This document shows, in pieces, positions 16,347-25,518 of a DNA stretch of 64,000 nucleotides. The notes beneath the pieces are model-generated. The model was not told where the DNA came from and searched no databases. It saw only the letters and a list, made by a program, of their open reading frames with translations. Position 1 is the stretch's first letter, and every line of letters starts with the position of its first letter. A program made the position numbers and the translations under genes. The DNA is from JAOPZW01 sp963788935 (GTDB taxonomy: Bacteria; Actinomycetota; Thermoleophilia; Solirubrobacterales; Solirubrobacteraceae), in assembly GCA_963788935.1 (NCBI GenBank), contig CAWBIM010000006.1, positions 682,001-746,000 of the forward strand. The letters run 5' to 3'.

Positions 16347-18240
16347 ATGGCCGCCACACCGACATCAGAGGGCCGACGCACCCGACTCGCGCACCAGCGC
16401 AAGCGACTCCCCGACGGGCCCGGCGTCTACCTGTTCCGCGACGAGCGCGGCAAGGTCATCTACGTCGGCAAGGCGAAGTCGATCAAGAAGCGCGTCGCCA
16501 GCCACTTCTCGAACCCCGTGACCCGCGGCGCGTACGAGATGGTCGATGCGATCGAGTCGGTCGAGTTCATCCTCGTCGCCTCCGAGGCCGAGGCGCTCCT
16601 CACCGAGCAGAACTTCATCAAGCAGTACCGGCCGCGGTTCAACATCCGCCTGCGCGACGACAAGTCGTATCCGTTCATCGCGATCTCGATGGACGAGGAG
16701 TTCCCGCGCGTGTACTTCACCCGCGAGCGGCACCGTCGCGAGCGCCTGTACTTCGGGCCGTACTCGAACGCCAAGCGCGTGCGCGGGACGCTCGACCTGC
16801 TCGAGAAGGTCTTCCAGTTCCGGTCGTGCCAGGGCGTCGAGCCCGGCCGGCGGTCGGGCTCGCCGTGCCTGGACTACTACATCAAGCGCTGCGGGGCCCC
16901 CTGCGTCGGCTACGTCGACCGCGACCGAGTACCGCGAGGCGATCGACGGCGTCATCGCGTTCCTCAGCGGCCGCTACCGCGAGATCGAGCGCGACCTCGA
17001 GGCGCGGATGAAGGCCGCCGCGGCCGACCAGGACTACGAGACGGCCGCGCTCGAGCGCAACCGCCTGCGCGCCGTCCGCCACCTGCTCGAGCGCCAGCGC
17101 GTGGCCAACGAGTCCGTCGGCACGCTCGACATCGTCGCGGTCGCCGTGCACGGGACCGACGCCAACGCGCAGGTGTTCCAGGTCCGCGACGGCGTGCTCT
17201 CCGACCGCCAGTCCTTCTACCTCGAGAACATCGTCGAGCAGGGGACCGGTGAGGTCGCGCTCGAGTTCATGCTCCAGTACTACGGCGACCAGATGTCGAT
17301 CCCGCCCCAGATCATCGTGCAGCAGGAGATCGAGGAGGACCTCGCGGTCCTCTCGGAGATGTTCGCCGAGCGCCGCGGGGCGCGGGTCGAGGTCCGGGCG
17401 GCGGAGCGCGGCGACAAGCGGCGGCTGCTCGAGCTCGCCGAACGCAACGCGGAGCTCGCGCTCGAGCAGGAGAAGCTCAAGGCCGAGCGCCGGCGCCAGC
17501 AGCGCGTCGAGGCGCTCGACGACCTGCAGGAGGAGCTCGGGCTCGACGCGCTGCCGCTGCGGATCGAGTGCTTCGACATCTCGAACCTCATGGGCACGCA
17601 CACCGTCGCGTCGATGGTCGTCTTCGAGGGCGGCGCGCCGAAGAAGTCCGACTACCGCCGCTTCAACATCCGCGGCCTCGAGGACGGCGTTCCCGACGAC
17701 TTCGCGGCGATGGAGGAGGTCCTGTCGCGGCGGCTGGCGCAGTGGGAGTCCCAACAGGACCTGAGCCCGCACGACCCCAAGCGCAACGAGTCCTTCGCGA
17801 CCTTGCCGAACCTCATCGTCATCGACGGCGGCCCCGGCCAGCTCGGCGCGGGTCTGCGGGCGCTCGAGGGCTTCCGGGCGCGGGGCGTCGCGATCGTCTC
17901 GCTCGCGAAGCGGATCGAGGAGATCTTCATCCCCGGGCGGGACGCGCCGCTCGTCCTCGGCCACGACACGCCGGCGCTGCAGCTCCTCCAGCGGGTCCGC
18001 GACGAGGCGCACCGCTTCGCCATCACCCACCACCGCACCCGCCGCGACCGCGCGATGACGGAGTCGATCCTCGACGACCTGCCGGGCATCGGGCCGACGC
18101 GCAAGCGGACGCTGCTCAACCACTTCGGCTCGCCCGAGGCCGTTGTCGGCGCCACGCGCGAGCAGCTCGAGTCCGTGCCCGGGCTGCCCGGGAAGACGGC
18201 GCGCGAGCTCTACGCGCACCTCCATCGGACGGGCGATTAA
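16347..18240 (+). pseudogene. uvrC: Excinuclease ABC subunit UvrC, apparent frameshift
   Basis: This is the nuclease subunit of nucleotide excision repair. From the ATG at 16347 the first frame carries the GIY-YIG domain (GPGVYLFRDERGKVIYVGKA), Glu and Arg catalytic residues and the Cys-rich loop ending GAPCVGYVDR. The second frame resumes exactly at TEYREAIDGVIAFLSGRYRE and runs through the UVR domain, the RNase H-like nuclease domain (FDISNLMG, VIDGGPGQL) and the C-terminal double helix-hairpin-helix (LPGIGPTRKRTLLNHFGS). The frames join if one base is removed at 16920-16923, giving 630 aa. Because uvrC is near-universal, an indel error is more likely than loss. It heads the uvrC-rapZ-glycolysis block. 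Confidence 0.92.
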
Positions 18241-18258
18241 ACCCATCGTTCACCCACG

Positions 18259-19530
18259 GTGTCCGACCCCGACGACACACTCCCCGACATGGCCACGAGG
18301 CCCAGCCGCCGACAGCGGCTGAAGCTCGGTCGTCGCGACCGCGACGCCACGACCGACGGCGACGGCGACGCCGCCGCGACGGATTCGCCACGTCCGGGCC
18401 AGGACGGCGACGGTCGGGGGTCGCTCTACGCGAACTCCCGGCTCGAGGACCTCGTCGTGATCACCGGCTACTCGGGCGCGGGCAAGTCGACCGCGATGGC
18501 CGTCTTCGAGGACGCGGGCTACTTCTGCGTCGACAACCTGCCGCCGGAGATGATCCGCGCGCTCGTCGAGCTCTTCGTCCACGAGGGATCGAAGGTCGAG
18601 CACGCCGCGGTCGTGTCCGACATCCGTGGCGGCGACTACTTCGAGGCCTTCCGCGCGGTCCTCGACGACCTCGCCGCCCTCGGGCTCCGCCACCGCGTGC
18701 TGTTCCTCGACGCCGACGAGCAGTCCCTGCTCACCCGCTACAAGGAGACCCGCCGGCGCCATCCGGCGGCGCCGGGGTCGAGCGTCACCCAGGGCGTGGC
18801 GGCCGAGCGTGCGGTGCTCGAGGCGGTCAAGGAGCGCGCCGACGTCGTCATCGACTCGACCGGCCTCAAGGCGCACATGCTGCGGCGCAAGATCGCCGAC
18901 GAGTTCCTCCCGCGCGCGCCGGCGACCCGCCTCGCGGTCACGCTCGAGAGCTTCGGCTTCAAGCATGGCCCGGCCCGCGACGCCGACCTCGTCCTCGACG
19001 TGCGGTTCCTGCCCAACCCGCACTACGAGCCCGAGCTGCGGCCGCTCACCGGACACGACGAGCGCGTGGTCACCTACATCGGTCGCGACGGGCGCCTCGC
19101 GGAGTTCTACGAGCGGCTCATGCCGCTGCTCGACTTCCTCGTGCCGCAGTACGTGTCCGAGGGCAAGGCGCACCTGACGATCGCCATCGGCTGCACGGGC
19201 GGGCGCCACCGGTCGGTCGCGATCGCCGAGCACCTCGGGGCGCGGTACTCCGAGCGCGACGACGTCCTCGTCGAGGTCGTGCACCGCGACTCCGACCGCG
19301 CGAGCGGCTACGGCGATGCGGACCCGTCGGGGTCGACGAGCGAGCTCGCGACGCTGCTCCCGATCCCGCCGCCCGCGGACGGTGCGTCCCGCGACGGTGC
19401 GGCAGACGACGGCGCCTCCCGCGACGGTGCGGCCGGCGAGAGCGCCGGCAGCGACGATGCGACAAACGACGACGCAGCGAGCGACGGCGCCCCCGCCGAC
19501 ACGACCGGAACCGACCGGCCCGCCGGGTAG
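18259..19530 (+). CDS. rapZ: RapZ/YvcJ nucleotide-binding adaptor with acidic C-terminal tail
   Basis: This is a P-loop protein known as an RNase adaptor in enterobacteria and a GTP/ATP-binding protein in Gram-positives. Walker A is GYSGAGKST, Walker B-like VVIDSTGL, and the C-terminal domain has the hallmark CTGGRHRSVAIAEHL. At 423 aa it is longer than the usual 285-300. There is a 50-residue charged N-terminal extension and a tail of about 60 residues of Asp/Ala/Ser repeats (DGASRDGAADDGASRDGAA). The GTG at 18259 follows uvrC by 18 bases, so the two form an operon. The normal neighbours yvcK and whiA are absent. Confidence 0.93.
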   Translation: MSDPDDTLPDMATRPSRRQRLKLGRRDRDATTDGDGDAAATDSPRPGQDGDGRGSLYANSRLEDLVVITGYSGAGKSTAMAVFEDAGYFCVDNLPPEMIRALVELFVHEGSKVEHAAVVSDIRGGDYFEAFRAVLDDLAALGLRHRVLFLDADEQSLLTRYKETRRRHPAAPGSSVTQGVAAERAVLEAVKERADVVIDSTGLKAHMLRRKIADEFLPRAPATRLAVTLESFGFKHGPARDADLVLDVRFLPNPHYEPELRPLTGHDERVVTYIGRDGRLAEFYERLMPLLDFLVPQYVSEGKAHLTIAIGCTGGRHRSVAIAEHLGARYSERDDVLVEVVHRDSDRASGYGDADPSGSTSELATLLPIPPPADGASRDGAADDGASRDGAAGESAGSDDATNDDAASDGAPADTTGTDRPAG

Positions 19531-19542
19531 AACTCCGCGTCA

Positions 19543-19947
19543 GTGCTCGACCACATCGCCCTCGAGGTCGACGACCTCGCCCGCTCGGCCTCGTTCTACG
19601 ACGCGCTGATGCGCCCACTCGGCGGCCGCCGGATCGTCGACTCGCCGGAGGGCATCGGCTACGGCCGCGACCGGCCGGAGCTGTGGCTCATGCCCCGCAA
19701 CGGCGCGGACGGGCGCGGCGCGAACGGCAGGCCGGGCGCCGACGGGCCGGTGCCGCGGCGCGGCCACGTCGCCATCGCCGCGTTCGGGCGCCGCGCCGTC
19801 GACGCGGCGCATGAGGCGGGCATCGCCGCCGGCGGCCGCGACGGCGGCAAGCCCGCGCCGCGGCGGTTCGGGCCGCCGAACTACTACTCCGGATATCTGG
19901 TCGATCCGGACGGCGCCTGGCTCGAGCTCGTCAGCGGCTCGCAGTAG
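19543..19947 (+). CDS. VOC family (glyoxalase/bleomycin-resistance fold) protein
   Basis: This is a single-module vicinal-oxygen-chelate protein, 134 aa. It begins LDHIALEVDDLARSASFYDALM, with the first metal ligand His4, and ends YLVDPDGAWLELVSG, with Glu as the last ligand. A Gly/Asp-rich loop lies in the middle. The dimer would form the usual metal site. It starts 12 bases after rapZ and is followed by a 103-bp gap before gap. It occupies the position where yvcK and whiA are found in many relatives. The substrate is unknown. Confidence 0.85.
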   Translation: MLDHIALEVDDLARSASFYDALMRPLGGRRIVDSPEGIGYGRDRPELWLMPRNGADGRGANGRPGADGPVPRRGHVAIAAFGRRAVDAAHEAGIAAGGRDGGKPAPRRFGPPNYYSGYLVDPDGAWLELVSGSQ

Positions 19948-20050
19948 CCGCGCGCGGGCCGCCACGGGCCCCGGCCGCGGAACGGTCGCCGCGCCGTGCG
20001 CGGTAGCCTGCGGCCGCTCTTTGGATCGTCACCGCAGAAGGGATTGACAC

Positions 20051-21052
20051 ATGCCGGTACGCGTCGGGATCAACGGGTTCGGTCGCATCGGCCGGAACGT
20101 GCTCCGCGCCGGTCTCGCGAAGCAGGCCGACGTCGAGTGGGTCGCGGTCAACGACATCACCGACAACGAGACGCTCGGACACCTGTTCAAGTACGACTCG
20201 ATCCTGGGGCCGTACCAGGGCTCGGTCGAGGTCGGCGACAGCGGGCTGACCGTCGACGGCAAGGAGATCAGGGTCCTCGCCGAGCGCGACCCCGCCAAGC
20301 TGCCGTGGAACGACCTGGGCGTCGACGTCGTCCTCGAGTCGACCGGCTTCTTCACCGGCCGCGACGACGCCGCCAAGCACCTGGAGGCGGGGGCGAAGAA
20401 GGTCGTCATCTCCGCGCCGGGCAAGAACGAGGACCTCACCGTGGTGCTGGGCGTCAACGACGACCAGTACGACAAGGACACGCACCACGTCATCTCGAAC
20501 GCGTCGTGCACCACGAACTGCCTGGCGCCGGCGGCGAAGGTCGCCCACGAGGCGGTCGGCATCAAGCACGGCCTGATGACGACGATCCACGCCTACACGG
20601 CCGACCAGCGCCTCCAGGACGCGCCGCACAAGGACCTCCGCCGCGCCCGCGCGGCCGCGGTCAACCTCGTGCCGACCTCGACCGGCGCCGCGAAGGCCGT
20701 CGGGCTCGTGCTGCCCGACCTCAACGGCAAGCTCCACGGCTTCGCGGTCCGCGCGCCCGTGATCACCGGGTCGGTCGTCGACCTCACGTTCGAGGCGACC
20801 CGCGAGACGAGCGTCGACGAGGTCAACGCCGCGTTCAAGGCCGCGGCGGAGAGCGACCGCCTCAAGGGCATCCTCAAGTACACGGAGGACCCGATCGTCT
20901 CGACCGACATCGTCGGCGACCCGCACTCGTCGATCTTCGACAGCGGGCTGACGGCGGTCATGGACGGGACGATGGTCAAGGTCGTCACCTGGTACGACAA
21001 CGAGTGGGGCTACTCGAACCGCTGCGTCGACATCCTCCAGAAGCTGCTGTGA
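20051..21052 (+). CDS. gap: Type I glyceraldehyde-3-phosphate dehydrogenase
   Basis: This enzyme oxidises glyceraldehyde-3-phosphate to 1,3-bisphosphoglycerate with NAD. It has 333 aa, full length. The NAD-binding start is VRVGINGFGRIGRNVLRA; Asp after the second strand (NDITDNETLGHLFKYD) favours NAD over NADP. The catalytic Cys lies in SNASCTTNCLAP and the C-terminal motif is TWYDNEWGYSNRC. A GAAGGGA ribosome site precedes the ATG by 8 bases. It is the first gene of a four-gene lower-glycolysis operon, with its stop overlapping the pgk start (GTGA). Confidence 0.97.
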   Translation: MPVRVGINGFGRIGRNVLRAGLAKQADVEWVAVNDITDNETLGHLFKYDSILGPYQGSVEVGDSGLTVDGKEIRVLAERDPAKLPWNDLGVDVVLESTGFFTGRDDAAKHLEAGAKKVVISAPGKNEDLTVVLGVNDDQYDKDTHHVISNASCTTNCLAPAAKVAHEAVGIKHGLMTTIHAYTADQRLQDAPHKDLRRARAAAVNLVPTSTGAAKAVGLVLPDLNGKLHGFAVRAPVITGSVVDLTFEATRETSVDEVNAAFKAAAESDRLKGILKYTEDPIVSTDIVGDPHSSIFDSGLTAVMDGTMVKVVTWYDNEWGYSNRCVDILQKLL

Positions 21053-22185
21053 GGACGCTCGACGACCTCGACGTCGAGGGCAAGCGCGTCTTCCTGCGGG
21101 TCGACTTCAACGTCCCGCTCGCGGACGGCCGCATCACCGACGACGCGCGCATCCGCGCCGCGCTGCCGACGATCGAGCGGCTGCGCGAGCGCGGGGCCCG
21201 GCTGTTGCTCGCCGCGCACCTCGGGCGGCCGAAGGACCGCGAGCCCGAGCTCTCGCTGAAGCCGACGGCCGAGCGGCTGGGCGAGCTGCTCGGCGGGGCG
21301 GACGTCGTGCTCGCGGAAGACCTCGACCACGTGCCCGACGGGGACCTCGTCATGCTCGAGAACGTCCGCTACGAGAAGGGCGAGACGAAGAACGACCCGG
21401 AGCTGGCCAAGCGCTACGCCGCGCTCGCGGACGTCTACGTCGACGACGCGTTCGGCGCCGCGCACCGGGCGCACGCGTCGACCGAGGGCGTCGCGCACCT
21501 GCTGCCGAGCGCCGCGGGGCTCCTGCTGCAGCGCGAGGTCGAGACGCTCACCGGGATCCTCGAGGACCCGAAGCGGCCGCTCGTCGCGATCGTCGGCGGG
21601 GCGAAGGTGACCGACAAGATCGGGGTGCTCGAGGCCTTCCTCGAGCGGGCCGACACGATCCTCGTCGGCGGCGCGATGTGCTTCCCGTTCTTCTCGGCGC
21701 AGGGCCACGACGTCGGCGACTCGCTGTGCGAGGCCGAGGGGATCGACCCGGCGAAGCGCGTGCTCGAGGCGGGCGGCGACCAGCTGAGGCTCCCCACCGA
21801 CCTCGTCGCCGGTCGCGCGTTCGAGGCCGACACCGAGCGCCGCGACATCGACGGCGTCGACGTCCCCGACGGCTGGATGGGGCTCGACGTCGGGCCGAAG
21901 ACCGCCGCCGCGTACGCCGACGTCATCAAGGACGCGGGCACCGTCTTCTGGAACGGCCCCATGGGCGCGTTCGAACTCGAGCCGTTCGCCGCCGGGACGC
22001 GCGCCGTCGCGGAGGCGGTCGCGGCGACGCCCGGCACGACGGTCGTCGGCGGCGGCGACAGCGCCGCCGCGCTGGCCGAGTTCGGCCTCGCCGACCGCGT
22101 CGACCACCTCTCGACCGGCGGCGGGGCGTCGCTCGAGCTGATCGAGGGCAAGACCCTCCCCGGAGTGGAGGTCCTCTCGTCATGA
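21049..22185 (+). CDS. pgk: Phosphoglycerate kinase
   Basis: This enzyme transfers phosphate from 1,3-bisphosphoglycerate to ADP. It has 378 aa, slightly shorter than average. Conserved elements are RVDFNVPL, AHLGRPK, the nucleotide lysine region (VGGAKVTDKIGVLEAFL), FWNGPMGAFE and the C-terminal GGGDSAAAL with STGGGASLEL. The GTG at 21049 overlaps the gap stop. Its stop overlaps the tpiA start (ATGA, 22182-22185). Coupled translation would hold the enzyme ratio steady. Confidence 0.97.
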   Translation: MRTLDDLDVEGKRVFLRVDFNVPLADGRITDDARIRAALPTIERLRERGARLLLAAHLGRPKDREPELSLKPTAERLGELLGGADVVLAEDLDHVPDGDLVMLENVRYEKGETKNDPELAKRYAALADVYVDDAFGAAHRAHASTEGVAHLLPSAAGLLLQREVETLTGILEDPKRPLVAIVGGAKVTDKIGVLEAFLERADTILVGGAMCFPFFSAQGHDVGDSLCEAEGIDPAKRVLEAGGDQLRLPTDLVAGRAFEADTERRDIDGVDVPDGWMGLDVGPKTAAAYADVIKDAGTVFWNGPMGAFELEPFAAGTRAVAEAVAATPGTTVVGGGDSAAALAEFGLADRVDHLSTGGGASLELIEGKTLPGVEVLSS

Positions 22186-22958
22186 GTCCGTCACGCACCC
22201 CGTTCATCGCGGGGAACTGGAAGATGCACAAGACCGTCGCCGAGGCCGAGGAATACGTCTCGGGCCTGCTGCCGCGCGTGTCCAGCGCGGACGGCGTCGA
22301 CGTCGCGGTGTGCGTCCCGTTCACGAGTCTGCAGGCCGTCGTCGACTCGACGCGCGGCTCGCGCGTGGAGGTCTACGCGCAGAACATGCACCAGGCGCCC
22401 GAGGGCGCGTTCACCGGCGAGGTCAGCGGCCCGATGCTCGACGAGATCGGCGTCCACGGCGTCGTTCTCGGGCACTCCGAGCGCCGCGAGCACTTCGGCG
22501 AGACCGACCGCGCGCTGGCCGAGAAGCTCCCGGCCGCGCTCGCGCTCGGCCTGAAGCCGATCCTGTGCGTCGGCGAGACCGACGAGGAGCGCGAGCGGGG
22601 CGACACCGAGCGCAAGCTCCGCCACCAGGTGCAGGCCGGCCTCGAGAAGCTCTCGGGCGACCAGCTCGGCGCGGTCGCGATCGCCTACGAGCCGATCTGG
22701 GCGATCGGCACCGGCCTGACCGCGACGCCCGAGCAGGCGCAGGACGCGATCGCGTTCGTCCGCGCGCTCGTCGCCGACCGCGATCGCGAGCAGGCCGAGC
22801 GCACGCGGATCCTCTACGGCGGCAGCGTGAAGGCCGACGGCGCGGCCGAGCTCCTCGCCCTCCCCGACGTCGACGGCGCGCTCGTCGGCGGCGCGTCGCT
22901 CGAGGTCGACTCGTTCGCCGCGATCATCGACGCCGCCGTCGCGGCCGCCCGGTCGTGA
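22182..22958 (+). CDS. tpiA: Triosephosphate isomerase
   Basis: This enzyme interconverts dihydroxyacetone phosphate and glyceraldehyde-3-phosphate. It has 258 aa. The active-site set is complete: Lys in GNWKMHK, His in LGHSERR, catalytic Glu in AYEPIWAIGTG, and the phosphate loop in LYGGSVKADGAAEL. The ATG overlaps the pgk stop and the TGA overlaps the gpmI GTG. In many actinobacteria secG follows tpiA; here secG lies 27 kb away and gpmI takes that place. Confidence 0.97.
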   Translation: MSPSRTPFIAGNWKMHKTVAEAEEYVSGLLPRVSSADGVDVAVCVPFTSLQAVVDSTRGSRVEVYAQNMHQAPEGAFTGEVSGPMLDEIGVHGVVLGHSERREHFGETDRALAEKLPAALALGLKPILCVGETDEERERGDTERKLRHQVQAGLEKLSGDQLGAVAIAYEPIWAIGTGLTATPEQAQDAIAFVRALVADRDREQAERTRILYGGSVKADGAAELLALPDVDGALVGGASLEVDSFAAIIDAAVAAARS

Positions 22959-24475
22959 GCGACCTGCCCGTCCCCTCGGTCTGCCTCGTCGTCCTCGACG
23001 GCTGGGGCCTCGCCGAGCCCGGGCCGGGCAACGCGGTCTCGCTCGCCGACACGCCGGTCTTCGACGACCTCTGGGCCCGCTGTCCGCACACGACGCTCAC
23101 GGCCCAGGGCGAGGCGGTCGGGCTGCCCGAGGGGCAGATGGGCAACAGCGAGGTCGGCCACCTCAACCTCGGCGCGGGCGCGGTGGTCAAGCAGGACCTC
23201 ACGCGCATCGACGAGGCCGCGGACGGCGGAACCCTGGACGAGAACGAGGTCCTCGTCGCCGCGATGTCGGACGCCGACCGCGTGCACCTCATCGGGCTCG
23301 TCAGCGAGGGCGGGGTGCATTCGGGCTGGAAGCACCTGCGCGCCCTCATCGACCTGGCGGCCGCGCAGGGCGTCCAGGACCTCGTCATCCACGCGTTCAC
23401 CGACGGCCGCGACACGCTCCCGACCTCCGGCGCGGGCTACCTCGAGACCGTCGCCGGCTGGTGCGAGGAGGCGGGCGCCGGGCGGATCGGCAGCGTCGTC
23501 GGACGCTACTTCGCCATGGACCGCGACAAGCGCTGGGACCGCACCCAGAAGGCGTACGACCTGCTCGTCCACGGCACGGCCGAGCACCACGCCGACAGCG
23601 GCCGGGCGGCGGCCGAGGCCGCCTACGAACGCGACGAGACCGACGAGTTCATCATCCCGACGACCGTCGGCGACGACGCGACGATCCGCCCGGGGGACAG
23701 CGTCATCGCCTTCAACTTCCGCCCCGACCGGATGCGCCAGATCACGCAGGCGCTGGCCGATCCCGACTTCACGGAGGTCGACCGCGGCGGCGCGGAGGCG
23801 GTCGAGCGCTACGTGACGCTCGCCGAGTACGAGGAGGGCTGGCCGTATCCGGTCGCCTTCCCGCCGGCGCGGCCCGAGGTGACCCTCACGAAGGTCATCG
23901 CGCGCGAGGGCGGCAAGCAGCTGCACGTCGCCGAGACCGAGAAGTACGCCCACGTCACGTACTTCTTCGGCGGTGGCGAGGAGGAGCCCGAGCAGGGCGA
24001 ACGGCGCGAGCTCGTGCCCTCGCCCCGCGACGTGCCGACCTACGACCACAAGCCCGAGATGAGCGCCCGCGGCGCGGCCGACGCGTTCGTCTCCGCCTGG
24101 AACGAGGACGAGCCGCGCTTCGGGATCATCAACTTCGCCAACGCCGACATGGTCGGCCACACGGGCGTGATCGAGGCCGCCGTCACGGCGATCGAGACGG
24201 TCGACGGCTGTCTCGGCGACGTCGTGAAGGCCGTCCAGGGGTCGGGCGGCGCGCTCGTCATCACCGCCGACCACGGCAACGCGGACAACATGCTCGAGCC
24301 CGACGGCTCGCCGAACACGGCCCACTCGCTGAACCCGGTGCCGCTGATCGTCACCGTCGACGGTGTGACGCTGCGCGAGGGCGGCGTCCTCGCCGACGTC
24401 GCGCCGACCGTGCTCGCGCTGCTCGGCGTCGACCAGCCCGAGCAGATGACGGGCCGCTCGCTCATCGCGGAGTAG
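22955..24475 (+). CDS. gpmI: 2,3-bisphosphoglycerate-independent phosphoglycerate mutase
   Basis: This is a manganese-dependent mutase that interconverts 3- and 2-phosphoglycerate. It has 506 aa, the standard length. The alkaline-phosphatase-like metal sites are present (VVLDGWGLAE, ADHGNADNM), as is the catalytic serine (GNSEVGHLNLGAG). Substrate-binding motifs are FTDGRDTLP and NFRPDRMRQ. The GTG at 22955 overlaps the tpiA stop, so this is the fourth gene of the operon. The downstream gene follows after 3 bases. Confidence 0.97.
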   Translation: MSDLPVPSVCLVVLDGWGLAEPGPGNAVSLADTPVFDDLWARCPHTTLTAQGEAVGLPEGQMGNSEVGHLNLGAGAVVKQDLTRIDEAADGGTLDENEVLVAAMSDADRVHLIGLVSEGGVHSGWKHLRALIDLAAAQGVQDLVIHAFTDGRDTLPTSGAGYLETVAGWCEEAGAGRIGSVVGRYFAMDRDKRWDRTQKAYDLLVHGTAEHHADSGRAAAEAAYERDETDEFIIPTTVGDDATIRPGDSVIAFNFRPDRMRQITQALADPDFTEVDRGGAEAVERYVTLAEYEEGWPYPVAFPPARPEVTLTKVIAREGGKQLHVAETEKYAHVTYFFGGGEEEPEQGERRELVPSPRDVPTYDHKPEMSARGAADAFVSAWNEDEPRFGIINFANADMVGHTGVIEAAVTAIETVDGCLGDVVKAVQGSGGALVITADHGNADNMLEPDGSPNTAHSLNPVPLIVTVDGVTLREGGVLADVAPTVLALLGVDQPEQMTGRSLIAE

Positions 24476-24478
24476 GCC

Positions 24479-25492
24479 ATGGCGGCGGACGCGGCCGACG
24501 AGCTCTACGGCCTGCCGCTCGACGGCTTCGTGCCCGAGCGCGACGCGCTGGCCAAGCGGCTGCGCGCCGACGGCAAGCGCGCGGAGGCCGACGAGATCAA
24601 GGCGCTGCGCAAGCCGAGCGTCGCCGCCTGGGCGGTCAACCAGGTCGTGCGCTCGCAGCCGAAGGAGGCCCGCGCGCTGTGGAAGGCGGGCGACGCGCTC
24701 ATCGCCGCCCAGGAGGCGCTGCTCGCCGGCAAGGGCGACGCGGCCGCCCTGCGGACCGCGGTCGAGGACGAGCGCGCCGCGGTCGACGGCCTGCTCGAGG
24801 CCGCCCGCGGACTGCTCACCGGCGAGGGCCGCGACCTCGGCGAGACGACGCTCGAGCGCGTCCGCGAGACGCTCCACGCCGGCGCGATCGACGCCGAGGC
24901 GCGCGAGGACGTCGCCGCGGGGCGCGCCGTGCGCGAGCGGGCCCATGCGGGGCTCGGGCCGTTCGGCGCCGCGCCGGAGGCGGCCCCGGCGGCCCGGCGC
25001 AGCGGCGGTGCGGCCCGGACGCCGGCGAAGCTGCCGAAGGCCCGCGGCAAGACGCCGAAGGAGGCCGACGCGGCGCCGGCGAAGGGCGCGCGGGCGAAGG
25101 GCGCCTCGGCGAAGGGCGCCGCCGCGAAGGGCGCGGCGGGCAAGGCCGGGGCCAAGGCGAAAGGCCGCGCGAAAGAGCCGACGAAGGCCGAGCGCGCGGC
25201 GGAGGAGAAGGCGGCCGCCGCACGCGAACTCGAGGCGGAGCGCAAGGCCGCGGCCGAGCAGGAGCGCGAGCGCCGCGCCGCCGCCCGGGCGCGGGCCGAC
25301 GCCGAGCGCGAGATGCGCGAGGCGCGCAAGGCGCTCGACAAGGCCCAGCGCGCCGCGGATCGCGCGAACGCGAAGCTCGCCGACGCGCAGGCCGTCGCCG
25401 ACGAGGCGAACGCGACGCTCGACGAGGCGCAGGAGCGCGATCAGGCCGCGGTGGCCGAGCTCGAGCGGACGGGCGGCAAGGCCCCGAAGTAG
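24479..25492 (+). CDS. Conserved actinobacterial coiled-coil protein with Lys/Ala repeat region
   Basis: The function is unknown; the N-terminal block (residues 1-60, with ALRKPSVAAWAVNQVVRSQP) resembles a conserved but uncharacterised actinobacterial family. The protein has 337 aa and no membrane segment. After a helical region comes an AKGA-type repeat patch (about residues 200-230, AKGARAKGASAKGAAAKGAA), like the basic tails of histone-H1-like DNA-binding proteins. A charged coiled coil of about 100 residues (AERAAEEKAAAARELEAERK onwards) closes it. It lies 3 bases after gpmI and is probably co-transcribed. DNA or envelope binding is possible but not shown. Confidence 0.8.
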   Translation: MAADAADELYGLPLDGFVPERDALAKRLRADGKRAEADEIKALRKPSVAAWAVNQVVRSQPKEARALWKAGDALIAAQEALLAGKGDAAALRTAVEDERAAVDGLLEAARGLLTGEGRDLGETTLERVRETLHAGAIDAEAREDVAAGRAVRERAHAGLGPFGAAPEAAPAARRSGGAARTPAKLPKARGKTPKEADAAPAKGARAKGASAKGAAAKGAAGKAGAKAKGRAKEPTKAERAAEEKAAAARELEAERKAAAEQERERRAAARARADAEREMREARKALDKAQRAADRANAKLADAQAVADEANATLDEAQERDQAAVAELERTGGKAPK

Positions 25493-25518
25493 GCGGCCCG
25501 CGGTCGCCGAGACCGCGC

